64,000 nt of DNA from Helianthus annuus (lineage: Eukaryota > Streptophyta > Magnoliopsida > Asterales > Asteraceae): contig NC_035445.2 in the NCBI RefSeq assembly GCF_002127325.2, positions 78,604,815-78,668,814 on the forward strand. The letters run 5' to 3'. Position 1 is the first letter of the stretch. The number at the start of each line of letters is the position of its first letter. The translations under genes were made by a program, and so were the position numbers. The notes beneath the pieces are model-generated. The model saw nothing but the letters and a program-made list of their open reading frames with translations, was not told where the DNA came from and made no database searches. Shown piece after piece: positions 47,982 through 60,700 of the stretch.

Positions 47982-47989
47982 TATATAAA
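47982..47989 (+). promoter_or_regulatory. TATA box, LTR 1 of G
   Basis: TATATAAA, 283 bp into the LTR and followed by a CT-rich stretch. U3 is therefore only about 0.3 kb and the transcribed R/U5 part about 2.1 kb. Confidence 0.75.
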
Positions 47990-48763
47990 CCAACCCTCCC
48001 ATCCCTTAACCATTTTTACAACACTCCTCTCACAACACTCTCATACTCTCCTCTCATCTCTCTCACTAAAAACCCTAAGAATTCTAGCAACCAAGATCAC
48101 TTCCTCACCATCTCATCTCTCTCGGGTCAAACCATAGCATCAAGGCTCGCGGATTCAAGCTCAAGATCATCTTTCGGAGCTTAGTTTATCGAATTCTTGG
48201 ACCACTACTTCTAACCGGTTAGCATGAATATTTCTACAAGTTGTTTTGCTTTGCTTGTTACTAAATGATGCTTGTAGCCTCTTGTTATGTTATCCGATTG
48301 ATGCATTTAGGACCTAAAGATCATAATCATGTATGTGTTGTTTGCTATGATTATCCGGTTAGATATTGGAGTTTGATTAAATCGTTGCTAGTTGTAAGGA
48401 GTTAATTAAAGGATTTATGCATGATTTAAGGTTGAATGTTCATGAATTGTGTGTCATCCGGCTTGTTATATTTCGTTGGTTAAATAGTCTTGTTTTTCGG
48501 TTGTTGATAAGGGTTGGTTAGATGGTTTTGTGCATGGTTTTGGGTTATAAATGATGAATGTGGTTTGAATATTGTTTGATTATATGATGAACAGTTTGAA
48601 GATGGTTTGTATATTCAAAATATGTGTGTTTGATCCATTTTAGACAAGGGTTAGACAAGAAAACATGTTTTAGTGGCATAGTACAATCTGATTTCATGAA
48701 ATTGCAATTCTATTGGCCAGTACTGTTTGCAGGTTCTAGAAGGATTTCTGTGCACGTAATCAC

Positions 48764-48990
48764 GGTTGCGAGTCGGAACCTTTGGTTGCGACTCGAGACC
48801 ACAGCAGGATTTGTCGAGACCTCCCGGTTGCGAGTCGTAATCAACGCGTATCGAATCCGGTTGCGAGTCGTAACCACTGCTACTGAGTCGGAACTGCTGG
48901 TTGCGAGTCGTAACCTCTGGTTGCGACTCGTAATCAAAACGTGACGGACCGAGACCTCGGTTGCGAGTCGCAACCTCGGTTGCGAGTCAC
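48764..48990 (+). repeat. GGTTGCGAGTCG motif array in LTR 1 of G
   Basis: Eight full copies and one partial copy of GGTTGCGA(G/C)TCG in about 227 bp, downstream of the TATA box and so in transcribed LTR. The copy at about 48959-48975 is a perfect inverted repeat, GGTTGCGA-G-TCGCAACC. Confidence 0.92.
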
Positions 48991-49330
48991 TTTTGTCTCG
49001 ACTGGACTGTTTTTAGGGTTATTGGGCTTTTGACTGTTGGGCTTACTGTTGACTGGACTGCATGTTTGTCACTGCTGATTATATGTTAGGGCTGACCCAA
49101 TGACCCAACTGTTTGTTTGTTCGCATGTTATACGTGTTTGCTATATGTATTACCATACGTGTTCACTATGTGTTTACTAGTACCCGACTTGACCCATATT
49201 TGGTAACCATGTTAGGACGTGGTGACCAACATACTTGACCGGGTAAAATAATCTACCGAGCAACCCAAGGTGAGTTCACAACTTAAAAGCATGCGTCCCG
49301 GTGGTTTGGGACACGAGACTAAAACAACCC

Positions 49331-49351
49331 TATCCCCTTGTAAAGGGGATA
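49331..49351 (+). other. 9-bp hairpin in LTR 1 of G
   Basis: TATCCCCTT, loop GTA, AAGGGGATA. The same hairpin is present in LTR 2 at 56684-56704. Confidence 0.8.
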
Positions 49352-50142
49352 CCATTTACATTCCTTCCCTAGTTATTGGGAACAAACTTACTTTTCCTTC
49401 CCTTGTCATTGGGAAACCTTTTAGTTAATTACTGTTTATACGGAATGCAACCAACGGCACTAAACGCAACTCTATCACTCAAGTCCCTACTACATAATAC
49501 CGATTAGTCGCTGGGGCCAGGCGAACGGGTTATTAGTTGATAGCGCTATTTAGGTTTTACCAACCTCACACCGTGCCATGGTATGGGATCGGTCGTGAAC
49601 TAATGTACTCAGGCATCCGTCAATGATGATAGAACATTGACATCGGGGCATCCTGCGGAAACGCAAACGGTTACCTAGTGTTCGGTATTGGAAAAACAGT
49701 TTAGTCGCTTACTTTTGGGGTAGCTCCCCATGGCATGTATAAACGGATAAATTAACTGGTGAAACAAGTTTTTGGTAATTAAAACTGGACAACTAGTGAA
49801 CTCACTCAGCATTATTGTTGACCCCCTTACTGCATGCTTTGCAGGTGGCCAGTGACTGGAGCAGCTGCTTGGGATGTGTAGTGGTCGTCTGCCCGCGTGT
49901 TGGGCATTTATCATGCTTACCTTATGAACATGGTTTAAAACTGTTTATTTATGCTTCCGCTACTTATTACTGTTGAACTTGAAACCTTAAACTCTGAACT
50001 TGATATTTGCTAATCTTATGGTTAGTAAGTATTACTTTTTGTTACTAACTTAATTAGTCAGTATAATTGGTGGCTGGATCCTGGTCAGTCACGCCCTCGA
50101 AGCGGGTGTTATCCGCGGGTGGAATTTGGGGGTGTGACAGAT

Positions 50143-50154
50143 TGGTATCAGAGC
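50143..50154 (+). promoter_or_regulatory. Primer-binding site, first unit of G
   Basis: TGGTATCAGAGC, three bases after the end of LTR 1. Confidence 0.94.
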
Positions 50155-50421
50155 CATTGGTTATAGTGAACTTGGTTTTAAAAAGGGAAAAGTCTTTTTG
50201 AGAAAAACCAGACTATAACCCGTGACTCGTGACGACACTACACTCCAAGTGCAAGGCTCCACTTATCTGACCTCATAGCTCGGACCCATATTTACTTGTT
50301 TGTTTGTCTTATGCTATACGTACTAGTTTGCCTGATTAGATAGATACGCCTCCCCTCTTCTATCTTATTCTCGCTATGTTACGACACCACACTCATACTA
50401 TGTTTTCTGGTTGTGAAGACA

Positions 50422-53400
50422 ATGAGTGGACGCGGACGAGGAAACGTCAACATGACTCAGGCTCAGTTCACTAACCTGCTCAACACGGTGGCTGCAGCTT
50501 TCGCAGCTCACCCTATAGGTCAGCCTGCGCCTGTGCAACCACGTGTTTGTACCTTCAAGACCTTCATGGATTGCAAACCTCTTCCGTTCAGTGGCACTGA
50601 GGGTGCCATAGGCCTTCTGCACTGGATCGAGAAGGTCGAAGCTGTCTTCGCTGTCTGCGAGTGTCCCCCTGCTAATTGGGTGAAGTTTGCTACTGGTACT
50701 CTTGAGGGAAGCGCACTTTCTTGGTGGAAGGCGCAAATTCAAATGCTTGGTTTGGAGACTGCTAACGCTACTGCATGGGAAGATTTCAAGGATATGATCA
50801 AGGAAGAGTACTGTCACAGGGATGACATCCACAAACTCGAGGACGAGTACTATGAACTCAAGATGGTTGGGTCAGAGATTGAGACCTACACCAAGCTGTC
50901 CAACGACTATGCTGCTCTTTGTCCAAACATGTCCCGACCCATGTATCGAAGGATCGAATTGTACATCAAGGGCTTAGTCCCGGAAATCAGGAGCCATGTA
51001 ACCTCGGCCAACCTCACTGCCATACAGCCTGTGGTTCGTCTTGCCCACAAACTCACTAACCAGGCTGTGGAGGAGGGCAGGTTGCCCAAAAGGATCAGTG
51101 CTGCGGAAGGAACTTCCAGTGATGGTAAACGAAAGTGGGATGGAAATCAGGGCAAGGATGCTAACCCTACTCAAGCCCCAGCTCAGCAAAGGAAAACTGA
51201 CAACAACAAAGGCACTCAGCAACAGGGTGGCTACCGGGGAAGCTACCCCAAGTGCAACAAGTGTAACAGGCACCACAATGGGGCATGCAACAAGGGTCAG
51301 TGTCCGCGATGCCACAAGATGGGGCACGAAGCCAAGGATTGCAGAAGTCAGTTCCCAGCAAGGCAGAATCAGCAACAACCCCAACAGCAACAGCAGCAGG
51401 GAAACAACAGAGCTTGTTTTAAATGTGGGGCAACAGGGCACATGCGAAAGGATTGCCCTGAACTGAATCAGAATCGCAACAACAATAAGGGAGCTGGGAA
51501 CAATGAGCAAAACAACAATGCTGGGAATGGTGCAAGGGGCAGAGCTTTCGTGATTGGAGCTGGAGAAGCAAGGAACGACCCCAACGTCGTGGCGGGTAAG
51601 TTCCTACTTGATGATCGTTATGTTTCTGTGTTATTTGATTCCGGTGCCGATGCCAGTTATGTAACCCTTCGCATTAGTAAGAAACTTAAGCACTCGCCTG
51701 CATTATTAAGTTCTAAGCACGTCGTCGAGATAGCTAATGGTAAGAACATCGAGGCCACGCACATGATCCACGACTGCACCCTAGAATTGTCTGGTCACAC
51801 TTTTAGTATCGATCTTTTCCCCGTCAAACTTGGAAGCTTCGACGTCGTCATTGGTATGGATTGGTTATCCAAACATCGCGCTGAGATCCTATGTCAAGAG
51901 ACAGCAGTTCGTATACCTCGTCGTTCTGGCCAACCCCTCATCGTCAAAGGTAACAAAGGTGGAGAAGTCACAGGCATTATCTCGCTTTTAAAAGCCCAGA
52001 AGTGTTTGCAGAAAGGGCACACCGCTATCCTAGCACTTGTCACCAGCACCCACGAAAAGGAAAAGAGGATTGAAGATTTTCCTGTAGTACGTGATTATCC
52101 CGAGGTATTTCCTGAGGAACTACCTGGACTCCCTCCCCACCGTCAGGTCGAATTCCAAATCGAGCTAGCTCCCGGAGCAGCACCCATAGCTCGTGCACCG
52201 TACCGTCTAGCCCCTGCAGAACTGAAGGAACTCTCCACGCAATTACAGGAACTATTGGATAAAGGATTTATCCGTCCTAGTTCATCACCCTGGGGAGCCC
52301 CAGTACTCTTTGTCAAGAAGAAGGATGGCACATTCCGGATGTGCATCGACTATCGTGAGCTGAACAAGGTTACCATCAAGAATCGTTACCCTCTCCCGCG
52401 CATCGACGACCTATTCGATCAGCTGCAAGGATCGAGCTACTATTCTAAGATTGACCTGCGATCAGACTATCATCAGCTGAGAGTTCGTAATGAAGACATC
52501 TCTAAGACTGCGTTCAGGACTCGTTACGGTCATTACGAGTTTCTCGTTATGCCTTTTGGAATGACTAACGCACCGGCAGTGTTCATGGATCTTATGAACC
52601 GCGTATGTAAGCCTTACCTCGATAAATTCGTGATTGTGTTTATCGACGACATCCTGATTTACTCGAAAAGTCAAGAGGAGCATGAACAACACCTACGCCT
52701 TATTCTGGAACTCCTTCGCAACGAGCAGCTGTACGCCAAATTCTCTAAATGTGACTTCTGGCTTCGAGAAGTCCATTTCCTCGGCCATGTAGTTAATAAG
52801 AACGGAATTCATGTTGACCCAGCTAAGATCGAATCAATAAAGAACTGGCCTACGCCTAAGACTCCCACTGAAGTTCGCCAATTCTTGGGATTGGCAGGTT
52901 ACTACCGCAGATTCATTCAGGGATTCTCAAAGATTGCACAACCCCTCACTATACTCACTCAGAAAGGCGTCGCCTACAAGTGGAATGAAGCACAGGAATC
53001 TGCTTTTCAGAGGCTTAAGGATAACCTCTGTAGCGCTCCTATTCTCTCGTTACCTGAAGGCACTGACGACTTCGTGGTTTACTGCGATGCATCTATTCAT
53101 GGGCTCGGTTGCGTGTTGATGCAACGCGAGAAAGTTATTGCCTACGCCTCTCGACAACTCAAGACGCACGAAAAGAACTACACGACGCATGACTTGGAAC
53201 TGGGAGCAGTGGTTTTTGCTCTTAAGATATGGAGACATTACCTGTACGGTACCAAGTGCACTATTTACACAGATCACAGGAGTCTCGAGCATATCTTTAG
53301 GCAAAAGGAATTGAACATGCGACAACGTCGATGGGTCGAACTCTTGAATGACTACGAATGCGCCATCAAATATCATCCGGGCAAGGCCAATGTCGTGGCA

Positions 53401-54951
53401 GACGCCCTCAGCCGAAAGAACACTATACCGAAGCACGTGCGAGCATTGCAACTTACCATCCAGTCTAACCTCCCTACCCAGATCCGAAATGCTCAAGTTG
53501 AAGCATTGAAGCCGGAAAACATCAGGGCTGAGTCTCTGCGAGGGTCGAGGCAGCAACTAGAACAGAAAGAAGATGGTGCTTACTATGTAACAGGGCGCAT
53601 TTGGGTTCCACTCTATGGAGATTTACGTGAACTCGTGATGGATGAAGCCCACAAGTCCCGCTACTCAGTACATCCTGGTTCGGACAAGATGTACCACGAT
53701 TTGAAGACTACATACTGGTGGCCTGGTATGAAGGCCCACATAGCAGCATACGTCAGCAAATGTTTGACTTGCGCAAGAGTCAAGACAGAATACCAGAAAC
53801 CAGCAGGTCTACTTCAGCAACCAGAAATCCCGAAATGGAAATGGGAGCAAATTTCCATGGATTTTGTTACAGGGCTACCTAGGTCTCAACGCGGAAATGA
53901 TACTATTTGGGTAATCGTAGATCGATTGACCAAGTCCGCGCACTTTCTGGCTATTAAGGAAACAGACAAGTTTTCTACCTTGGCGGAGATTTACTTAAAG
54001 GAAGTAGTTTCGAGGCACGGAGTGCCAACCTCAATTATTTCCGACCGAGACGCTCGTTTTACTTCGGAATTGTGGCAAGCTATGCACAAATCCTTTGGCT
54101 CACGTCTGGACATGAGCACTGCTTATCACCCGCAAACGGATGGACAGTCTGAACGCACCATCCAGACTCTAGAAGACATGCTTAGGGCGTGTGTGATCGA
54201 TTTTGGCAAGAACTGGGAGAAGCATCTACCGCTAGTAGAGTTCTCCTACAACAACAGCTACCACACTAGTATTCAGGCAGCACCTTTTGAGGCATTGTAC
54301 GGTCGTAAATGCCGGTCACCTCTCTGTTGGGCGGAAATCGGTGATAGTCAAATCACGGGCCCAGAGTTGGTGGTGGACACAACGGAAAAGATTGCCCAGA
54401 TCAGACAACGAATGGCGGCAGCTCGTGACCGTCAGAAAAGTTACGCTGATAAGCGTAGGAAACCCTTGGAATTCCAGGTCGGTGACCGGGTTCTACTTAA
54501 AGTCTCACCCTGGAAGGGTGTGGTTCGCTTTGGTAAACGGGGCAAGCTTAATCCGCGTTATATCGGACCATTCGAAATTACCGAGAAGATCGGTAAGGTT
54601 GCTTATAGGTTGAACCTGCCTGAAGAACTGAGTGCGGTACACAACGTTTTTCACGTGTCCAACTTGAAGAAGTGTTTGTCGGATGAAACACTTGTGATTC
54701 CTTTTAAGGAATTGACTATTGACGAACAGCTACACTTTACTGAGGAACCGATTGAGATCACTGACCGAGAGATCAAAATCCTCAAACGTAGCCAGATACC
54801 TCTTGTACGAGTCCGTTGGAACTCGCGACGTGGCCCAGAGTATACCTGGGAGCGGGAAGACCAGATGAAGCACAAGTATCCCCAGTTGTTCCCTAACGAA
54901 AACCCCAGCACTGAAGCTACGAACGAATTTCGGGACGAAATTCCAAACTAA
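50422..54951 (+). CDS. Intact gag-pol polyprotein of element G, first copy (1509 aa)
   Basis: One uninterrupted frame; first ATG at 50422 ([10 protein letters not shown]). Gag: capsid-type region from about residue 43, knuckles [14 protein letters not shown] (294-307) and [14 protein letters not shown] (332-345) with a Gln-rich spacer. Protease: catalytic LFDSGAD, Asp406. [11 protein letters not shown] with Asp742 and Asp743. RNase H: Asp889 (VYCDAS), Glu926 (HDLELGA), Asp951 (YTDHRS). Integrase: zinc-binding region with His1084 and Cys1114/Cys1117, then Asp1147, Asp1208 and Glu1244, the usual D-60-D-35-E layout. GPF motif at 1382-1384. Chromodomain-like segment at about 1453-1490 ([19 protein letters not shown]). 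This is the Tekay/Del chromovirus order, complete in length and motifs. The stop TAA is 102 bp before the middle LTR. The protein should be able to form particles, copy RNA and integrate DNA if expressed. Start could also be downstream, as no initiation context evidence decides it. Confidence 0.96.
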   Translation: MSGRGRGNVNMTQAQFTNLLNTVAAAFAAHPIGQPAPVQPRVCTFKTFMDCKPLPFSGTEGAIGLLHWIEKVEAVFAVCECPPANWVKFATGTLEGSALSWWKAQIQMLGLETANATAWEDFKDMIKEEYCHRDDIHKLEDEYYELKMVGSEIETYTKLSNDYAALCPNMSRPMYRRIELYIKGLVPEIRSHVTSANLTAIQPVVRLAHKLTNQAVEEGRLPKRISAAEGTSSDGKRKWDGNQGKDANPTQAPAQQRKTDNNKGTQQQGGYRGSYPKCNKCNRHHNGACNKGQCPRCHKMGHEAKDCRSQFPARQNQQQPQQQQQQGNNRACFKCGATGHMRKDCPELNQNRNNNKGAGNNEQNNNAGNGARGRAFVIGAGEARNDPNVVAGKFLLDDRYVSVLFDSGADASYVTLRISKKLKHSPALLSSKHVVEIANGKNIEATHMIHDCTLELSGHTFSIDLFPVKLGSFDVVIGMDWLSKHRAEILCQETAVRIPRRSGQPLIVKGNKGGEVTGIISLLKAQKCLQKGHTAILALVTSTHEKEKRIEDFPVVRDYPEVFPEELPGLPPHRQVEFQIELAPGAAPIARAPYRLAPAELKELSTQLQELLDKGFIRPSSSPWGAPVLFVKKKDGTFRMCIDYRELNKVTIKNRYPLPRIDDLFDQLQGSSYYSKIDLRSDYHQLRVRNEDISKTAFRTRYGHYEFLVMPFGMTNAPAVFMDLMNRVCKPYLDKFVIVFIDDILIYSKSQEEHEQHLRLILELLRNEQLYAKFSKCDFWLREVHFLGHVVNKNGIHVDPAKIESIKNWPTPKTPTEVRQFLGLAGYYRRFIQGFSKIAQPLTILTQKGVAYKWNEAQESAFQRLKDNLCSAPILSLPEGTDDFVVYCDASIHGLGCVLMQREKVIAYASRQLKTHEKNYTTHDLELGAVVFALKIWRHYLYGTKCTIYTDHRSLEHIFRQKELNMRQRRWVELLNDYECAIKYHPGKANVVADALSRKNTIPKHVRALQLTIQSNLPTQIRNAQVEALKPENIRAESLRGSRQQLEQKEDGAYYVTGRIWVPLYGDLRELVMDEAHKSRYSVHPGSDKMYHDLKTTYWWPGMKAHIAAYVSKCLTCARVKTEYQKPAGLLQQPEIPKWKWEQISMDFVTGLPRSQRGNDTIWVIVDRLTKSAHFLAIKETDKFSTLAEIYLKEVVSRHGVPTSIISDRDARFTSELWQAMHKSFGSRLDMSTAYHPQTDGQSERTIQTLEDMLRACVIDFGKNWEKHLPLVEFSYNNSYHTSIQAAPFEALYGRKCRSPLCWAEIGDSQITGPELVVDTTEKIAQIRQRMAAARDRQKSYADKRRKPLEFQVGDRVLLKVSPWKGVVRFGKRGKLNPRYIGPFEITEKIGKVAYRLNLPEELSAVHNVFHVSNLKKCLSDETLVIPFKELTIDEQLHFTEEPIEITDREIKILKRSQIPLVRVRWNSRRGPEYTWEREDQMKHKYPQLFPNENPSTEATNEFRDEIPN

Positions 54952-55053
54952 CGGGGGGATGATGTGACACCCCGTTGAAACGCTTTCACTCACACTAGCT
55001 TGACAGTGGCTGCCTTAACTTTCGGGACGAAAGTTCCTAAAACGTGGGGATAA
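54926..55053 (+). promoter_or_regulatory. Duplicated inverted repeat and polypurine tract, first unit of G
   Basis: Inner copy: AATTTCG-GGA-CGAAATT (54926-54942), AACGGGGGGATGA, then TGTGACACCCCG at 54964. Outer copy: ACTTTCG-GGA-CGAAAGT (55018-55034), AACGTGGGGATAA, then the true LTR start TGTGACACTTCGG at 55054. The inner inverted repeat is within the last codons of pol and the outer one is non-coding. The outer tract is the one used, as the LTR boundary is fixed by comparison with 47699. Confidence 0.9.
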
Positions 55054-55334
55054 TGTGACACTTCGGACTTTCCCGGGAAACTTTCTTGATGTAACTTACG
55101 TGTATATATGTTATTAAATGAAAATTTGGAACTATTCGTTGTTGCATGCTATGTGTATTTATGTATACGGGTAATATATATATATGTGTGTAATACTAGT
55201 GAGCCGGACCCGACTCGAGACCCGGAGTGGTCTTGAGTGAGCAGTATTGGGCCGGTTTGGACCTTGCAACACTCCTTAGCCCACCCTCTTGTAACCGACA
55301 CACACACACACACACCCTAACCCACTTGTGACAC

Positions 55335-55342
55335 TATATAAA
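55335..55342 (+). promoter_or_regulatory. TATA box, LTR 2 of G
   Basis: TATATAAA in the same context as in LTR 1. Confidence 0.75.
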
Positions 55343-56116
55343 CCAACCCTCCCATCCCTTAACCATTTTTACAACACTCCTCTCACAACACTCTCATACT
55401 CTCCTCTCATCTCTCTCACTAAAAACCCTAAGAATTCTAGCAACCAAGATCACTTCCTCACCATCTCATCTCTCTCGGGTCAAACCATAGCATCAAGGCT
55501 CGCGGATTCAAGCTCAAGATCATCTTTCGGAGCTTAGTTTATCGAATTCTTGGACCACTACTTCTAACCGGTTAGCATGAATATTTCTACAAGTTGTTTT
55601 GCTTTGCTTGTTACTAAATGATGCTTGTAGCCTCTTGTTATGTTATCCGATTGATGCATTTAGGACCTAAAGATCATAATCATGTATGTGTTGTTTGCTA
55701 TGATTATCCGGTTAGATATTGGAGTTTGATTAAATCGTTGCTAGTTGTAAGGAGTTAATTAAAGGATTTATGCATGATTTAAGGTTGAATGTTCATGAAT
55801 TGTGTGTCATCCGGCTTGTTATATTTCGTTGGTTAAATAGTCTTGTTTTTCGGTTGTTGATAAGGGTTGGTTAGATGGTTTTGTGCATGGTTTTGGGTTA
55901 TAAATGATGAATGTGGTTTGAATATTGTTTGATTATATGATGAACAGTTTGAAGATGGTTTGTATATTCAAAATATGTGTGTTTGATCCATTTTAGACAA
56001 GGGTTAGACAAGAAAACATGTTTTAGTGGCATAGTACAATCTGATTTCATGAAATTGCAATTCTATTGGCCAGTACTGTTTGCAGGTTCTAGAAGGATTT
56101 CTGTGCACGTAATCAC

Positions 56117-56343
56117 GGTTGCGAGTCGGAACCTTTGGTTGCGACTCGAGACCACAGCAGGATTTGTCGAGACCTCCCGGTTGCGAGTCGTAATCAACGC
56201 GTATCGAATCCGGTTGCGAGTCGTAACCACTGCTACTGAGTCGGAACTGCTGGTTGCGAGTCGTAACCTCTGGTTGCGACTCGTAATCAAAACGTGACGG
56301 ACCGAGACCTCGGTTGCGAGTCGCAACCTCGGTTGCGAGTCAC
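56117..56343 (+). repeat. GGTTGCGAGTCG motif array in LTR 2 of G
   Basis: Same as the array in LTR 1, with all eight full copies present. Confidence 0.92.
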
Positions 56344-57495
56344 TTTTGTCTCGACTGGACTGTTTTTAGGGTTATTGGGCTTTTGACTGTTGGGCTTACT
56401 GTTGACTGGACTGCATGTTTGTCACTGCTGATTATATGTTAGGGCTGACCCAATGACCCAACTGTTTGTTTGTTCGCATGTTATACGTGTTTGCTATATG
56501 TATTACCATACGTGTTCACTATGTGTTTACTAGTACCCGACTTGACCCATATTTGGTAACCATGTTAGGACGTGGTGACCAACATACTTGACCGGGTAAA
56601 ATAATCTACCGAGCAACCCAAGGTGAGTTCACAACTTAAAAGCATGCGTCCCGGTGGTTTGGGACACGAGACTAAAACAACCCTATCCCCTTGTAAAGGG
56701 GATACCATTTACATTCCTTCCCTAGTTATTGGGAACAAACTTACTTTTCCTTCCCTTGTCATTGGGAAACCTTTTAGTTAATTACTGTTTATACGGAATG
56801 CAACCAACGGCACTAAACGCAACTCTATCACTCAAGTCCCTACTACATAATACCGATTAGTCGCCGGGGCCAGGCGAACGGGTTATTAGTTGATAGCGCT
56901 ATTTAGGTTTTACCAACCTCACACCGTGCCATGGTATGGGATCGGTCGTGAACTAATGTACTCAGGCATCCGTCAATGATGATAGAACATTGACATCGGG
57001 GCATCCTGCGGAAACGCAAACGGTTACCTAGTGTTCGGTATTGGAAAAACAGTTTAGTCGCTTACTTTTGGGGTAGCTCCCCATGGCATGTATAAACGGA
57101 TAAATTAACTGGTGAAACAAGTTTTTGGTAATTAAAACTGGACAACTAGTGAACTCACTCAGCATTATTGTTGACCCCCTTACTGCATGCTTTGCAGGTG
57201 GCCAGTGACTGGAGCAGCTGCTTGGGATGTGTAGTGGTCGTCTGCCCGCGTGTTGGGCATTTATCATGCTTACCTTATGAACATGGTTTAAAACTGTTTA
57301 TTTATGCTTCCGCTACTTATTACTGTTGAACTTGAAACCTTAAACTCTGAACTTGATATTTGCTAATCTTATGGTTAGTAAGTATTACTTTTTGTTACCA
57401 ACTTAATTAGTCAGTATAATTGGTGGCTGGATCCTGGTCAGTCACGCCCTCGAAGCGGGTGTTATCCGCGGGTGGAATTTGGGGGTGTGACAGAT

Positions 57496-57507
57496 TGGTA
57501 TCAGAGC
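57496..57507 (+). promoter_or_regulatory. Primer-binding site, second unit of G
   Basis: TGGTATCAGAGC, three bases after the end of the middle LTR, so this LTR can act as a 5' LTR. Confidence 0.94.
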
Positions 57508-57774
57508 CATTGGTTATAGTGAACTTGGTTTTAAAAAGGGAAAAGTCTTTTTGAGAAAAACCAGACTATAACCTGTGACTCGTGACGACACTACACTCCA
57601 CGTGCAAGGCTCGACTTATCTGACCTCATAGCTCGGACCCATATTTACTTGTTTGTTTGTCTTATGCTATACGTACTAGTTTGCCTGATTAGATAGATAC
57701 GCCTCCTCTCTTCTATCTTATTCTCGCTATGTTACGACACCACACTCATACTATGTTTTCTGGTTGTGAAGACA

Positions 57775-60700
57775 ATGAGTGGACGCGGACGAGGAAACGT
57801 CAACATGACTCAGGCTCAGTTCACTAACCTGCTCAACACGGTGGCTGCAGCTTTCGCAGCTCACCCTTTAGGTCAGCCTGCGCCTGTGCAACCACGTGTT
57901 TGTACCTTCAAGACCTTCATGGATTGCAAACCTCTTCCGTTCAGTGGCACTGAGGGTGCCATAGGCCTTCTGCACTGGATCGAGAAGGTCGAAGCTGTCT
58001 TCGCTGTCTGCGAGTGTCCCCCTGCTAATTGGGTGAAGTTTGCTACTGGTACTCTTGAGGGAAGCGCACTTTCTTGGTGGAAGGCGCAAATTCAAATGCT
58101 TGGTTTGGAGACTGCTAACGCTACTGCATGGGAAGATTTCAAGGATATGATCAAGGAAGAGTACTGTCACAGGGATGACATCCACAAACTCGAGGACGAG
58201 TACTATGAACTCAAGATGGTTGGGTCAGAGATTGAGACCTACACCAAGCTGTCCAACGACTATGCTGCTCTTTGTCCAAACATGTCCCGACCCATGTATC
58301 GAAGGATCGAATTGTACATCAAGGGCTTAGTCCCGGAAATCAGGAGCCATGTAACCTCGGCCAACCTCATTGCCATACAGCCTGTGGTTCGTCTTGCCCA
58401 CAAACTCACTAACCAGGCTGTGGAGGAGGGCAGGTTGCCCAAAAGGATCAGTGCTGCGGAAGGAACTTCCAGTGATGGTAAACGAAAGTGGGATGGAAAT
58501 CAGGGCAAGGATGCTAACCCTACTCAAGCCCCAGCTCAGCAAAGGAAAACTGACAACAACAAAGGCACTCAGCAACAGGGTGGCTACCGGGGAAGCTACC
58601 CCAAGTGCAACAAGTGTAACAGGCACCACAATGGGGCATGCAACAAGGGTCAGTGTCCGCGATGCCACAAGATGGGGCACGAAGCCAAGGATTGCAGAAG
58701 TCAGTTCCCAGCAAGGCAGAATCAGCAACAACCCCAACAGCAACAGCAGCAGGGAAACAACAGAACTTGTTTTAAATGTGGGGCAACAGGGCACATGCGA
58801 AAGGATTGCCCTGAACTGAATCAGAATCGCAACAACAATCAGGGAGCTGGTAACAATGAGCAAAACAACAATGCTGGGAATGGTGCAAGGGGCAGAGCTT
58901 TCGTGATTGGAGCTGGAGAAGCAAGGAACGACCCCAACGTCGTGGCGGGTAAGTTCCTACTTGATGATCGTTATGTTTCTGTGTTATTTGATTCCGGTGC
59001 CGATGCCAGTTATGTAACCCTTCGCATTAGTAAGAAACTTAAGCACTCGCCTGCATTATTAAGTTCTAAGCACGTCGTCGAGATAGCTAATGGTAAGAAC
59101 ATCGAGGCCACGCACATGATCCACGACTGCACCCTAGAATTGTCTGGTCACACTTTTAGTATCGATCTTTTCCCCGTCAAACTTGGAAGCTTCGACGTCG
59201 TCATTGGTATGGATTGGTTATCCAAACATCGCGCTGAGATCCTATGTCAAGAGACAGCAGTTCGTATACCTCGTCGTTCTGGCCAACCCCTCATCGTCAA
59301 AGGTAACAAAGGTGGAGAAGTCACAGGCATTATCTCGCTTTTAAAAGCCCAGAAGTGTTTGCAGAAAGGGCACACCGCTATCCTAGCACTTGTCACCAGC
59401 ACCCACGAAAAGGAAAAGAGGATTGAAGATTTTCCTGTAGTACGTGATTATCCCGAGGTATTTCCTGAGGAACTACCTGGACTCCCTCCCCACCGTCAGG
59501 TCGAATTCCAAATCGAGCTAGCTCCCGGAGCAGCACCCATAGCTCGTGCACCGTACCGTCTAGCCCCTGCAGAACTGAAGGAACTCTCCACGCAATTACA
59601 GGAACTATTGGATAAAGGATTTATCCGTCCTAGTTCATCACCCTGGGGAGCCCCAGTACTCTTTGTCAAGAAGAAGGATGGCACATTCCGGATGTGCATC
59701 GACTATCGTGAGCTGAACAAGGTTACCATCAAGAATCGTTACCCTCTCCCGCGCATCGACGACCTATTCGATCAGCTGCAAGGATCGAGCTACTATTCTA
59801 AGATTGACCTGCGATCAGACTATCATCAGCTGAGAGTTCGTAATGAAGACATCTCTAAGACTGCGTTCAGGACTCGTTACGGTCATTACGAGTTTCTCGT
59901 TATGCCTTTTGGAATGACTAACGCACCGGCAGTGTTCATGGATCTTATGAACCGCGTATGTAAGCCTTACCTCGATAAATTCGTGATTGTGTTTATCGAC
60001 GACATCCTGATTTACTCGAAAAGTCAAGAGGAGCATGAACAACACCTACGCCTTATTCTGGAACTCCTTCGCAACGAGCAGCTGTACGCCAAATTCTCTA
60101 AATGTGACTTCTGGCTTCGAGAAGTCCATTTCCTCGGCCATGTAGTTAATAAGAACGGAATTCATGTTGACCCAGCTAAGATCGAATCAATAAAGAACTG
60201 GCCTACGCCTAAGACTCCCACTGAAGTTCGCCAATTCTTGGGATTGGCAGGTTACTACCGCAGATTCATTCAGGGATTCTCAAAGATTGCACAACCCCTC
60301 ACTATACTCACTCAGAAAGGCGTCGCCTACAAGTGGAATGAAGCACAGGAATCTGCTTTTCAGAGGCTTAAGGATAACCTCTGTAGCGCTCCTATTCTCT
60401 CGTTACCTGAAGGCACTGACGACTTCGTGGTTTACTGCGATGCATCTATTCATGGGCTCGGTTGCGTGTTGATGCAACGCGAGAAAGTTATTGCCTACGC
60501 CTCTCGACAACTCAAGACGCACGAAAAGAACTACACGACGCATGACTTGGAACTGGGAGCAGTGGTTTTTGCTCTTAAGATATGGAGACATTACCTGTAC
60601 GGTACCAAGTGCACTATTTACACAGATCACAGGAGTCTCGAGCATATCTTTAGGCAAAAGGAATTGAACATGCGACAACGTCGATGGGTCGAACTCTTGA

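Larger units (their letters stand above)
47699..50139 (+). repeat. LTR 1 of element G (2441 bp)
   Basis: Starts TGTGACACTTCGG and ends GGGGGTGTGACA. Contains (AT)7 near 47817, an (AC)n run near 47945-47961, a TATA box, the GGTTGCGAGTCG array and a 9-bp hairpin at 49331-49351. Against LTR 2, I see three substitutions and one AT unit. Confidence 0.95.
55054..57492 (+). repeat. LTR 2 of element G, shared by both units (2439 bp)
   Basis: Serves at once as 3' LTR of the first unit and 5' LTR of the second. Differences from LTR 1 by eye: one AT unit fewer near 55173, a C-to-T change in GGTCTTGAG near 55230, and one base each near 56864 and 57400. Confidence 0.95.

Noticed and set aside
48624..48944. 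106-codon frame repeated in the three G LTRs
   Set aside because: Recent LTR copies share all frames. It lies over the GGTTGCGAGTCG array in non-coding LTR with no recognisable domain.
50974..51510. 178-codon minus-strand frame inside gag of G (also 58327-58863), and other antisense frames up to 168 codons in pol
   Set aside because: Shadow of the coding frame on the opposite strand. Composition follows the codon bias of gag-pol and no promoter or motif is present.
54964..54975. Alternative LTR start of G at the inner TGTGACACCCCG
   Set aside because: The left end of LTR 1 (47699) begins TGTGACACTTCGG and lacks the 90 bp between the two starts, so the outer start is the boundary.
47699..57492. 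Array as simple assembly duplication
   Set aside because: Private substitutions and indels distinguish the units and LTRs, which an exact duplication would not show. Not fully excluded without long reads.
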